From assembly GCA_036897625.1 (NCBI GenBank), contig JAYMTA010000907.1, positions 1-23,148 of the forward strand: a DNA stretch of 23,148 bases. The letters are read 5' to 3'. Shown here piece after piece: positions 1 through 8,930 of the stretch; the first letter of the stretch is position 1, and every line of letters starts with the position of its first letter. A program made the position numbers and the translations under genes. Origin of the DNA: Pelargonium cotyledonis (Eukaryota > Streptophyta > Magnoliopsida > Geraniales > Geraniaceae). The notes beneath the pieces are model-generated. The model was not told the origin of the DNA, ran no database searches, and saw nothing but the letters and a program-made list of their open reading frames with translations.

Positions 1-1462
1 TGCGGTCGCGAGTTTAGAACCAAATGATGATGAGAGTGAGAGAGAGAGAGAGATGGTTTTGTTTCGGCATTGTTAGCTTTAAATTTGTTTTCTCAGAACA
101 CAAAAGCCAAGAAAGCTGAGAGAGGCCAAACGAGCACACTTCACAAACCGTGAATGATTTGATAATCATAACAGTGTCTTGTCCCAATATTGTTCCACTT
201 ATAACTTTATCATTACCTTTTTTTTTCTTCTTCTTCTTTAGTTTTTGACAAAACAGGAAAAAGCTTTGTTTAAATTCCAAATAACCACATGAAGTTTAAT
301 ATTTGTTTCATTTTTGGATGAATATCCATGTTCATATTAGGCCTAAATATAGCATATAAATAGTTTTTAATGTCTTTTCCCATTGATAAAATGGACGACA
401 TTTGCATAATAAAAAGTGTTTATAAAAAAAATGGGTTTTACCTTTTGTGGCCTCTACAATGCTCGGCTTTATATTCTTTTTGTTGTTGTAAATGTTTAAT
501 TTGAATGCATGCAATTCGAAACTAAAAAGCTGTGAGATACGACTTTTACATGGTAAAATATGTATGTTTGTTTGATCCATCCTAACCCAATAGTTTATTA
601 GACTTATTTTACAACTCAAACACGACATAATAGAAAATTGAGTTTAGGCACGTGTGAATTCGAGTCCAGATTACTTGCTCTAATATTTTCAAAAAACTCT
701 CATATAAATCAAATTCGTAGCACATCCCCCAAACAAAACCATTGGCATATAATTTGGCACGCTAGCAAGATCTATGATAATAATTTGAGGTCATCAATGC
801 GATATATATTTGCATTTTCATTTTAATATATAGAATATAAAATTAATTATTATTTTACATTAAATGTTGGTTTTAAAAAAAGTATATCTGAGCTCGTATT
901 GGGCCACTGCATAGCCCAAAATCATTAGCTCTTCGCTTTTTTACAATTCTTTCCGAATTTATTATTTGGGTCCGAGCCCAATGACAAACCCATTCCAATT
1001 CTTGGGATATAAGCAATTTTATGGGCCTACAAGGCCCAAATCAGACCCCCCCCTCCCCCCAAAATTTAGATCCTGTTCAAATTTCAGTGTAAAATATTTG
1101 GATTCGTGTCCATTTGTGATTTGTCTAATCTGATTCTGACCCGACTTGACCTAAAAAAAAAAAATAGTCGACCCAAATCCAATACGACTCAGCATTTATA
1201 GGGTATGTTTTAGTTGGTCTTTTGCACATCTCAGAACTATTCATAATAAACAGTTTTGAGACCACACGCATCCTACATCAATCTAGTGCATTTAAAAATA
1301 AAAAAAATCGAGTACTAACCTCAAACCTTGAACTCGATTGATCGAGAAAGGAGCAAACTATGTCGATTCCATAACAAAAACTCCTAATACTTATTTAATG
1401 GTTATTTGTATTAAAGTTTGGTTTTGATGGGACAAAAACAAATGAATAAAACAGAAGATTAA
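1..1462. other. Gene-free AT-rich flank
   Basis: I find no open frame in this stretch that looks like a protein family or has plausible exon structure. It holds a GA microsatellite at about 32-53, a C-rich tract at 1046-1060 and a poly(A) run near 1153-1165. Several copies of short words containing GGGTC, GACCC or GGCCCA lie between 890 and 1200. The short frames in both directions are rich in rare and hydrophobic residues and look like chance. The GA tract at the very start could belong to the 5' leader or promoter of a gene outside the window, but that cannot be tested here. Confidence 0.6.
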
Positions 1463-1633
1463 GTCCCCTATAAGACAGCGCAATGGTCAATAACACACAT
1501 CTCCATATGAGAGGTCGTGAGTTCAAATCCTATTGCATCGGGTCGGGTGGGGTCGGGTGGAGTTTAAAAGAGAGAGCTACCCCTATTGTGTAAACTCAAC
1601 TAGTTAGATTTTTTTTTTTTAAAAAAAAAAAAT
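1463..1633 (+). mobile_element. tRNA-derived SINE with target-site duplication
   Basis: A roughly 170-bp element has the layout of a plant SINE. A box A-like region lies near 1475-1495 (GCGCAATGGTC). A good box B lies near 1512-1531 (GGTCGTGAGTTCAAATCC, compare the tRNA consensus GGTTCGAATCC). The body is short and the element ends in a T12-A12 tail. The 10-bp sequence AGAAGATTAA occurs immediately before it (1453-1462) and again after the tail (1634-1643), which is the target-site duplication expected of LINE-mediated insertion. The body includes a doubled GGGTCGGGTGG word. The family is not identified. Confidence 0.8.
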
Positions 1634-1643
1634 AGAAGATTAA

Positions 1644-2190
1644 AGGAATCTTGTGACAAAAACCTAAATTGTTGTGTCACGGACTTCCAAATTTGGTTGT
1701 TTTTAGCTATCATCTTATTTACATAATCTTGTTTATTCATTGGACTCACTCTCTCCAAGGCTTGAATCCAATCAAGTATTCACGGGTTACACAAGCATCT
1801 AAAACTCGATCCGAATTTTCGTGAGTTCGAATTGCATAAGATAGACCATATCAATTTTCAGGTCAGACAAACCCGTTGATTTTACACATAAAAATGAAAA
1901 TTTGGTTTGAAACTCGCACCCCTGCTGAGTCAGTCGGGTTCTAGCTAGGCCTTTCCAACCATAACACAGTCAGAAACTCGAACTGTCAACTCTTCTTCTA
2001 TCTCGTGTTATTGTTGTAACTAACCCAATGTTTTCTAACTAACTTATACAAGAGACACTAAAAATGAAAACAAACAATTTTATAAAGAAAGTGGAGAATA
2101 ATGTTAATAATATAACACCGACTTAGCTTAATTTTTACCTCTACGGAAAACAAGAAACGAACACTCATTTTGAAACGAACAGAGCGCTTT
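1644..2190. other. Intergenic region upstream of plantacyanin
   Basis: No gene is seen. The stretch contains loosely repetitive words (GAGTTCGAAT, TCGGGTT) like those found elsewhere in the window, and at its right end the proximal promoter of the plantacyanin gene. I recognise no specific regulatory motif beyond the TATA box annotated separately. Confidence 0.5.
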
Positions 2191-2197
2191 TGTACAA

Positions 2198-2207
2198 ACT
2201 ATATAAG
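2198..2207 (+). promoter_or_regulatory. TATA box of the plantacyanin gene
   Basis: ACTATATAAG lies about 66-75 bases before the start codon at 2273. This predicts a transcription start near 2230 and a leader of about 40 bases. The match to the plant TATA consensus (TATAWA) and the spacing are both good. Assignment rests on position only. Confidence 0.7.
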
Positions 2208-2272
2208 CAATACTAAGCATACATAACTGCACTACCATCCCATCCTTAAGTTGTACGTAGCTTCTCTCTAAA

Positions 2273-2747
2273 ATGGCTCACAATCAAAAATGCAGCATTG
2301 TGATCTCCACTACTCTTCTACTTGTTTCTCTCTCTCTTTTCATCGACACTACTCAAGCCTCTACCTTCATTGTAGGCTATGGTTCTGGCTGGACTTTCAA
2401 TACACAAAACTGGCCAAATGGCAAAAGATTCAAAGCTGGAGACATACTTGGTAATTGAATCTCTAGCTAGCTCTGCAAATTATCTTGATTTCGATTTCGG
2501 TTACGTAATTAACTTGTTTGCATTTTCTTCTTCTTCTTCTTCTTTAGTTTTTAACTACAATCCATTTTTCCATAACGTCGTTGCGGTTGACGCTGATGGC
2601 TACAATAGTTGCTCTCGTTCTGCAAGTTCGACTACTTATACGAGTGGAAGAGATGTTATCGAATTGTCCAGAGGCCCCAACTATTTCATTTGTTCGAGGC
2701 CTATTCATTGCTATGCTGGTATGAAAATTGCTATTCATGCCTCTTGA
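2273..2747 (+). CDS. Plantacyanin (basic blue copper protein)
   Basis: This is a small secreted blue copper protein of the phytocyanin family, presumed to act in electron transfer or signalling in the apoplast. Two exons, 2273-2450 and 2548-2747, are separated by a 97-bp GT-AG intron whose acceptor lies after a CTT-rich tract. They give 125 residues. Residues 1-29 are a signal peptide (hydrophobic STTLLLVSLSLF, cleavage likely after TTQA). The mature domain has all four type I copper ligands: His68 (NPFFHNVV), Cys108, His113 and Met118, with C-x4-H-x4-M spacing. Cys81 and Cys114 would form the structural disulfide. Met as axial ligand and the absence of a Pro/Ser-rich tail or GPI signal fit plantacyanin rather than uclacyanin or stellacyanin. 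The intron, at the conserved GDIL|VFNY position, joins the frame exactly. The gene looks intact. Confidence 0.93.
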
Positions 2748-3039
2748 GTTCAATGATGTGTATTATTTATTTGAAGAAAATCAGATGCCGCCACGGATTT
2801 GATTCGGTGTATTTATGTTTAAATGTATGATTTTTAGTTATATTTGGCGTACATTTTATTATATATTATTATCTAACTCGTACGTGAAAATTATAAGTAG
2901 GTAGAAATTAAAGAGGGACATCGAATACCTGATAAGTCGAGCTTTCACATCTTTAGGAGGGACGCGCATTGTTTGAGTCGAAAGAACATATGTTCCGATT
3001 CTCAAATCTGCATTAAATTATAATGTATTGTAACGGGCA

Positions 3040-3970
3040 CTCTAAAATAATAACTTTTGAATGTAACATAATTAATTTACTCCAATATCTTAAGTGACTG
3101 ACACAATTCAAAGGTAATCTTCTCTTAAATAAAATTCAATTGGACCAAATATACTTTTAAACTCAAGTTTCATACGGTTACGATGTTGATGGTGATCATT
3201 ATAATGACATGTTTTTCATTTGTAACTTTTCCGACTTGCGAGTGATCGCATATCTTATCCCAACAATGGATCCAACTTAATCATGTTAGAATAATTTGTA
3301 GAAAATTACCGATAATATTACGAACCTCGAATCTATGCTCTTAAGCACATTATTTATGTTTTATTATATATCATTTTCCTTTTAGGTCCAGGTCCGGTAA
3401 AATTATCTTCTTTTTGTATTTCTCAATTAGGGTAGATGAGAGAATAGAGATCGAGAAGTGATAAACCGTCACTGTTTCAACCGGAATATATAGAAGTGGT
3501 AATATTAAACAGTGATTCATAGAAAAATAGATACGGTCGTATAGAGTCGGAAGTGCTGTCAAGCTTAACGCTGGTATTGTAACAATGAGTTGGGAAAACT
3601 ATACCAAAGATTACGGCATTCATTTCGGTTTCTTCTACGGCAATGAGTTGTATAATCTCAACCCAAAAAACAGAGAATGAAGTATAGGATTCTGCCATCA
3701 ATTGTTTTAAACTGTAATGTGACCGATAAAATGATAATTTTGGAACCTAAAACAATTAATTTACTCCAATATCTTAACGTTGATTGACTGACACTTTTAT
3801 GTATATATTTTTTTGTTAACAATTGAACTGAATCTGCCTCTAAATTCAAGTTAGTTTGATACATTTAAGATGTTGATGATCATTATATTGGCATGTTTTT
3901 CATTCACAACTCTCACTAAGATGTTGATGATCATTATATTGGCATGTTTTTCATTCACAACTCTCACGAG
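3040..3970 (+). repeat. Pair of dispersed ~200-bp direct repeats, possible plantacyanin relics
   Basis: Block X (3040-3260) and block Y (3730-3970) can be aligned by eye over about 200 bases with indels. In one frame block X reads VDGDHYND then MFFICNF, and block Y reads VDDHY then MFFIHN. The FFICNF string resembles the copper-loop segment YFICNFPGHC of plantacyanins, and VD..YN resembles the VDxDGYNSC segment. The intervening part is missing and frames are broken. They may be remnants of tandemly duplicated plantacyanin genes. The similarity is short, so this origin is tentative; the direct repeat itself is clear. Confidence 0.45.
3866..3967 (+). repeat. Perfect 2 x 51-bp tandem duplication
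   Basis: Positions 3866-3916 and 3917-3967 are identical by eye, each running from TAAGATGTTGATGATC to CACAACTCTCAC. A diverged third copy lies about 680 bases upstream (near 3184). The absence of differences between the two adjacent copies suggests a recent event, or an assembly duplication. Confidence 0.9.
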
Positions 3971-4500
3971 AGTCAAGTCAATCAACGTACAATACATGAT
4001 TTTCTCCTATATTACATTCAACATAATCATATATTATTGTGATTTCTAGAAAATTATGTAACTGACTTATTCTTCGGTCGCTCGATTAATATCGAGTTGA
4101 ATCATATTTCATAAAGTTAGTTCAACGATAGTTCAATGTCACACTTATACATAATTTAAAATATGCAAAATCGAACAATTGGATTGTACTAATTATAGTT
4201 GATTTGAGTCGGGTTGTTCACGTCTCGAAGACCGAGGGAAAAGATGCCAGTGTTTTTGGTCTAATTATAGGATATATCTTATCTCGTGACATATCATTTT
4301 GTAGATGTAGAATTGTTTTAGTTAAGAAGTAGTGAACTATGCTAGAGCTTCTAGACCAATGGATTTAAGTTTTTCTAAAAAAAATATGTACTAAATAATT
4401 TTATTTTGCAACAAATAATGTAGAATCAAATTTGACAAATTGGGTCTATAATTGCAAGACCATCAATTATATATATTTTTATGATTTTATCTGAATCTTC

Positions 4501-4906
4501 AAGTTCACCATTGTCAAATATCAATGTCCACTAAAAATAACCTAAAAATTTTCCAATCAATTTCCAGTGAGCTAATATGGAACCCACGTCTCCATCTTCT
4601 TCGCAAATCGAAAAAAAAAAAAAAAAACATAGAGAAACCCAATTTTGTTCTCTATCTTTCTCAGGCAGTTGCTTTTTCCGATCAAGCATCTGTCTTGTTT
4701 TTACCAAATCTGTTGTTTTCATGGGTCGTTTCTGGGTTTTCGGGTTCGTTCCATTTGTTGTTGTTAATGATATTTAGTAAACAAAATCATCATGGGTTTC
4801 TCTGAAACCTCGTACCTCTCATTCCACATTCGTGTGTGTATATATAATTTGTGACATTCAACTTGTACATTACAGTTTTGTTTGTTGTTTTATTTTTTTG
4901 AAAAAT
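4501..4906 (+). promoter_or_regulatory. Promoter and leader of the PBL-type kinase gene
   Basis: TATATATAA at 4839-4847 would place a transcription start near 4870 and give a leader of about 35-40 bases before the ATG at 4907. The preceding stretch (about 4580-4760) is C/T-rich with a poly(A) run. It also looks like leader sequence, so an upstream start with a longer leader, perhaps with an intron, cannot be excluded. No other motif is recognised. Confidence 0.4.
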
Positions 4907-7900
4907 ATGAGCTGCTTTTCATGTTTTTCATTGAATGAGAAGAGAGCAGCTAGAAGATCAGACAAGAACAACAACAACAGGAGGGTGGATCAGTTGCCTG
5001 GACATGCCTCTGTACCTCACAAAGAATCAACACGACCTGGTGAGCCCAATGTGCGAAATGTTTGTTGTGCACACAAGGTGTTTGATTATATGTCTGTGAA
5101 ATGTGATGGCTTGTTTTGGTTTGCTATTGCTTAGGAGAATTTTCGGTAATGTTAGAGATGATGAAATTAAGAATTTGGCTATCCGGGCAAGAGTTTGGGT
5201 CACCTCAATGTTTGTTGTTCACATGCGATGTTTGTTTATATGCTTATGTGAAATGTGATTGCCAGTCATGTTTTATTTGTTTTGGTTAGTAATTCTTTAG
5301 TGAATTTGTGGTGACGTAATGATATAGATTGGAGATAGGGCTATCCAAGAAAGAGTTAGGGTCGCCTCAATGTTCTTAGCACACACAAGGTGTTTGTGTT
5401 TGTGTGAAATGTGATTTCTAGCCTGAATTTTGTATTGGTTCATACGTTTAGGTGGATTGTGGTGACGTTAGGAATGATGAAGATTAGAAACAATTCCATC
5501 CAAGTAAGAGTTAGGGGTCGCCTTATTGACAATGGGAAGTCGTTTAAGGTGTTTTAGGCGGGTAGGTAGATTAGTGATCCCATGAGAGCAAATGAGAAAA
5601 TTCAAAGAGTTTTGTTAAAAGATTCAGGTAGCCAACCCAATATTGTTTAAGCAAATGACTTGGTCTTGTAATAAACTAGGGGCAATATTGTTCAACCTTG
5701 AATATGAGAGAATTCAATATTACTTTAAGGATGTGACAGTGTTTGGTCAAGGTGTCTTTGACACGCATGGAGATAAGTGATCCCGTGAGAATTCAATTAG
5801 GAGAAACCGAAAAGCTAGGGATAGAGGCAGGGCCCTTAAAGTAGTGGAAAAAAATGCGTGGTAACTCTTGAATGTGTTGTAGTTGATTTATGGAGAGTTT
5901 TATTTTCCTTCTTCTTTCTATCTTGACGTTTATTTTTCATTGTGTATTTTGAACAGAAAATCCGAAAACTAAGAACCCAGCTCATAATGACACAACCAAC
6001 AGAGGACGTAAAAGCAATAACACCAACGATGAAAATATTGCAGCTCAAACTTTCATTTTCCGTGAATTGGCCACAGCAACAAAGAATTTCCGAAAGGATT
6101 GCTTGATTGGTGAAGGTGGATTTGGAAGGGTTTACAAGGGGAAGCTTGACAGAAGTGGCCAGGTAATTGATTTCTTAGGTCGAGTCTGTTTCATTTAAGT
6201 GTTCATGGGTGACGAGTTGGCTTCTTTCTACAAACTAAGTCAAGTTTTGGTATAGTAGTGCATATAGCGATTTGAATCATAGGGTCGGATAATTCTTCAT
6301 CTCAGGTTGTAGCTGTGAAGCAACTCGATCAGAATGGAATGCAAGGACATAAAGAGTTCCTTGTCGAGGTCTTGATGCTCAGCCTCCTGCATGATCAGCA
6401 TCTCGTGAATCTAATTGGTTACTGCGCTGATGGAGAACAAAGACTTCTGGTCTATGAGTACATGCCATTCGGGTCTTTGGAAGGCCATCTTCTAGGTAAA
6501 ATTCTCGGTATTTATTTTTGGTATTAGCATATGTACTATCAATTAGATAACATATTTGCAAAAGTACAATAAGTAAGCATAAATAAGTGTCCTAATCGGG
6601 ACTTCACAACAGGGGATCCTCGTGCAATGGGCCGACATTTTCCTAACATGTATTATTGCACTTCGTCTTTTAGTACTTTTCCCTTAAATTCAGTCTGTTC
6701 AGTCTGGTCTTCAGTCCTAAAAATCTAGATTTTTTGGTCTGTTCTGGTCCTGGACCAATGCGCACCTCTAGGCCCTTGGGTGAGAAAAGGCAGAGCTTTT
6801 AGTAGAATAATTACTAGGCTGGTTGTTTATATAGACACTCGACTATAAAGTTGAAAACTCTAGTCTTGACTGAACCTTACTTTGCACCTTTTTTTCAGAT
6901 CGTCAGCCTGGCCAGAAGCCGCTAGATTGGAATACAAGAATGAAAATAGCTTTAGGGGCTGCGAGAGGTCTAGAATATCTGCACGACAAGGCCAATCCCC
7001 CAGTCATCTATCGGGATTTGAAATCCTCCAATATCTTGCTGGACAGCGACTTCAATGCAAAACTCTCCGATTTTGGGCTAGCTAAGCTTGGACCTGTTGG
7101 GGACAAAACACACGTGTCTTCAAGGATAATGGGAACTTATGGTTATTGTGCTCCAGAGTACCAAAGAACAGGCCATTTAACTGTGAAGTCGGATGTGTAC
7201 AGTTACGGAGTTGTTTTGTTGGAAATAATCACTGGCCGAAGAGCTGTTGACACCACAAAAACGGGAAAGAAGCAATATCTTGTTAATTGGGTAAATTCCC
7301 CACCTCCATCTCTCGTATTTTTCTCTTTGTTATTTGTGTGAACAATGAAACTCTGTCCGTGCTCTTATAACGCTGTCAGTCTGATATAGGAGGATCGTGC
7401 TTTAGAGAAATCACGGGTTCTATGTTTTGACATTTCGGGAAAAGATAGAAACAGCAACGAAATAGAAAGCTAGAAAGGATCATTGTGTAAAGTAATGTTG
7501 GTGATAGGATCTTACGGCCCATCTGACACGAAAACACACTTGGCCTAAACGTAAGTTATGCTGATTTTTTTCCATCCTTGCACTTTCCAGGCACAACCTA
7601 TATTCAAGGACCCCAACAGGATCGCAGAATTGGCTGATCCACTTCTGCAAGGAACCTTCCCAACCCGAGGTCTGCACCAAGCAGTTGCAGTAGCAACAAT
7701 GTGTCTTAACGACGCGCCAGCTTCTCGCCCCTCGATCAGCGACGTTGTCAGCGCTCTTAGCTTCCTCGGAGGCTCTGCAGAAAAGGGCAACGCCAAAGAT
7801 CCAACACTGCCCGATGATTATGCAATGGCACGGGGAGGCGATGGAATCAATGCAAGCGAACGAGAAGTAGCTGAAGCAGCCGGACGGGGATCCACTTCAC

Positions 7901-7950
7901 GAAGGCCAGTTGCTCAGCAAGAAAATGCTCCGAAAATGATAACTATGTAA
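4907..7950 (+). CDS. Receptor-like cytoplasmic kinase, RLCK-VII, PBL23-like
   Basis: Serine/threonine kinase of the PBS1-like group, which relays signals from cell-surface receptors, many in immunity. Five exons with GT-AG introns, 4907-5039, 5957-6162, 6306-6495, 6899-7290 and 7591-7950, join in frame to 426 residues. The N-terminus MSCFSCFS has two cysteines suited to S-acylation but no Gly2, so no N-myristoylation is expected. The kinase domain starts near residue 77. Visible motifs are the glycine loop [11 protein letters not shown] (96-106), VAVK with Lys118, Glu134, the catalytic loop YRDLKSSN (Asp216), DFG (234-236), the activation segment with GDK (244-246), [10 protein letters not shown] (255-264) and SDVYSYG. 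The tail after the kinase domain is short and Ala/Glu-rich. The order [23 protein letters not shown] and [16 protein letters not shown] matches Arabidopsis PBL23 as I recall it. All key catalytic residues are present and nothing is broken. The subgroup assignment is less sure than the family. Confidence 0.93.
5057..5524 (+). repeat. Triplicated ~155-bp tandem repeat in intron 1 of the kinase gene
   Basis: Three diverged units lie at about 5057-5206, 5207-5368 and 5369-5524. Each begins AATGTT.., contains CACACAAGGTGTTTG or a variant, then GTGAAATGTGATT. Later comes a GGTGACGT or GGTAATGT word, and each unit ends near AAGAGTT(A/T)GGGTC(A/G)CCT. Unit lengths are 150, 162 and about 156 bases. 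The array starts less than 20 bases after the intron 1 donor at 5040. It does not encode anything recognisable. A shorter echo, GATCCC(A/G)TGAGA, occurs at about 5576 and 5779. Confidence 0.8.
6600..6790. repeat. Dispersed-repeat-like insertion in intron 3 of the kinase gene
   Basis: The intron is 403 bp, larger than intron 2. Its middle carries GGTCTGTTCTGGTCCTGGACC, with the palindromes AAAAATCTAGATTTTT (6719-6734) and GGTCCTGGACC nearby. This wording, clusters of GGTC/GGTCC followed by GCGCACCTCTAG, is typical of small dispersed plant repeats rather than unique intron sequence. Ends and family are not identified. Confidence 0.35.
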
Positions 7951-8640
7951 TAGTCCTGGCAATTCAGATTTCAAGTCGGGTTTTGATCAGAACGGCATGA
8001 CCAGACCTACATTTTCAGGCTGGTTTTGTTGTATGTGAACTTGGGTGAACCTGTAAGAGTTTACCAGTTGAAACTCGAATTGCCAGCTCTATGTTTCTTC
8101 TGTATTGTTGTGGCGGATTCAATGTAATATATATGTATTTTATTTTTATGTTATATAGAACAAATTGGTTATATAAGTTGTATATAGTTTGAAGATTATG
8201 ATGTTGAATTGTGATTGAATCAATAGAGATATGTGCAAATTAATGTAAATTTGACCAATTTTAAACTACTTTTGAGTAAATGGATAATTTTACATATATT
8301 AACCTACTGTTAATTTTCTTTTTCTACTTCTTGAGCTTTTTAAAAATGAAAATATTAAGTTGTGAACTTATTTTTCTAATGTTTTCCCCGAATATGATAG
8401 GTACCTGACCCTAATCAAATTCAAAGATGATCGAGACGGGTTCATGCATGAAATCCGACCATAATCCGAAAACTCTACAGGGTCGGGTTCAACAACCCGA
8501 CTGTAAATTTGCAAGTTTTAATAGATAGCGGAAAACATAATGAACCAATTTCCATAATTAAGAAAAATTACGAGCCAAGCCCAAAACTTTACGGGCCGGG
8601 CCAAGCTGGCCCATGACAATCAGATTCTGGTAGCTAACGA
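7951..8640. other. 3' end of kinase gene and intergenic spacer
   Basis: The first ~200 bases after the stop codon are probably 3' untranslated sequence; a FUE/NUE-like AATGTAATATATATGTATT stretch near 8120-8140 may mark polyadenylation. Beyond it is AT-rich spacer, then a GC-richer repeat fragment (8440-8515). A promoter-like segment with GGGCCGGGCC and TGGCCCAT (about 8593-8614) follows, the latter a site II/TCP-type GGCCCA element in front of the transporter gene. No coding region is seen. Confidence 0.5.
8477..8504. repeat. Hairpin built from TCGGGTT / AACCCGA arms
   Basis: ACAGGGTCGGGTT and AACCCGACTGT face each other with a 4-base loop, giving an 11-bp stem with a 2-base bulge (an 8-bp perfect core at 8482-8489 and 8494-8501). 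The same TCGGGTT/AACCCGA words recur elsewhere in the window, so this is probably part of a small inverted-repeat element rather than a transcription terminator. Confidence 0.6.
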
Positions 8641-8791
8641 ATCATCAACACCTGCAAGACTGCCACTATGAACAATCGACAAAATAAATTTACCGCCGAT
8701 TTTCTCGTCCCTCCAACGTAATTGGCTGAATCCGAAGCAACAACAAAAACCCATCCACGGATCTCTGAATCTTTCCCGATTCTTCGGCCAG
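8640..8791 (+). other. Likely non-coding first exon of the transporter gene
   Basis: A less AT-rich, pyrimidine-rich stretch that looks like leader sequence ends at a strong donor, TTCGGCCAG|GTACAAGG (exon end 8791). No ATG-led frame of note runs across it. In this model a 5'-leader intron runs from 8792 to an acceptor near 10208 (TTTCATAG|G), just before the start codon at 10271, and the repeat array described next lies in that intron. The transcription start itself cannot be fixed. Confidence 0.45.
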
Positions 8792-8930
8792 GTACAAGGA
8801 CACGTTCTCGTCGTCTTCTTCAAGCTCTGTTTTGTTCATCAATTCAATTTTCATGGAGTATTATGTTTAGCTTCTGGTTTTGATTCTTTGCAGACATTGT
8901 AATGTAGCTTGGGTCTTCATAGATTAATGG

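Larger units (their letters stand above)
2748..4500. other. Intergenic DNA with duplicated, decayed sequence
   Basis: No intact gene is seen. Two related blocks (about 3040-3260 and 3730-3970) share AATTAATTTACTCCAATATC, then GACTGACAC, then a GATGTTGATG..GATCATTATA..CATGTTTTTCATT segment, so part of this region arose by duplication. The rest is AT-rich with no recognisable domain. The 3' end of the plantacyanin transcript presumably lies within the first 200 bases, but no clear AATAAA signal is present. Confidence 0.6.

Noticed and set aside
14..628. Minus-strand open frames of 88 and 98 residues
   Set aside because: Low-complexity lysine or hydrophobic runs, no domain, no splice or promoter support; typical chance frames in AT-rich DNA.
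1046..1060. C-rich tract as an i-motif or quadruplex element
   Set aside because: A single C8-T-C6 run is not four separated tracts; composition alone is not enough.
4524..4805. Open frames in the kinase leader
   Set aside because: Poly(A)/poly(T)-driven lysine or phenylalanine runs upstream of a well-supported start codon.
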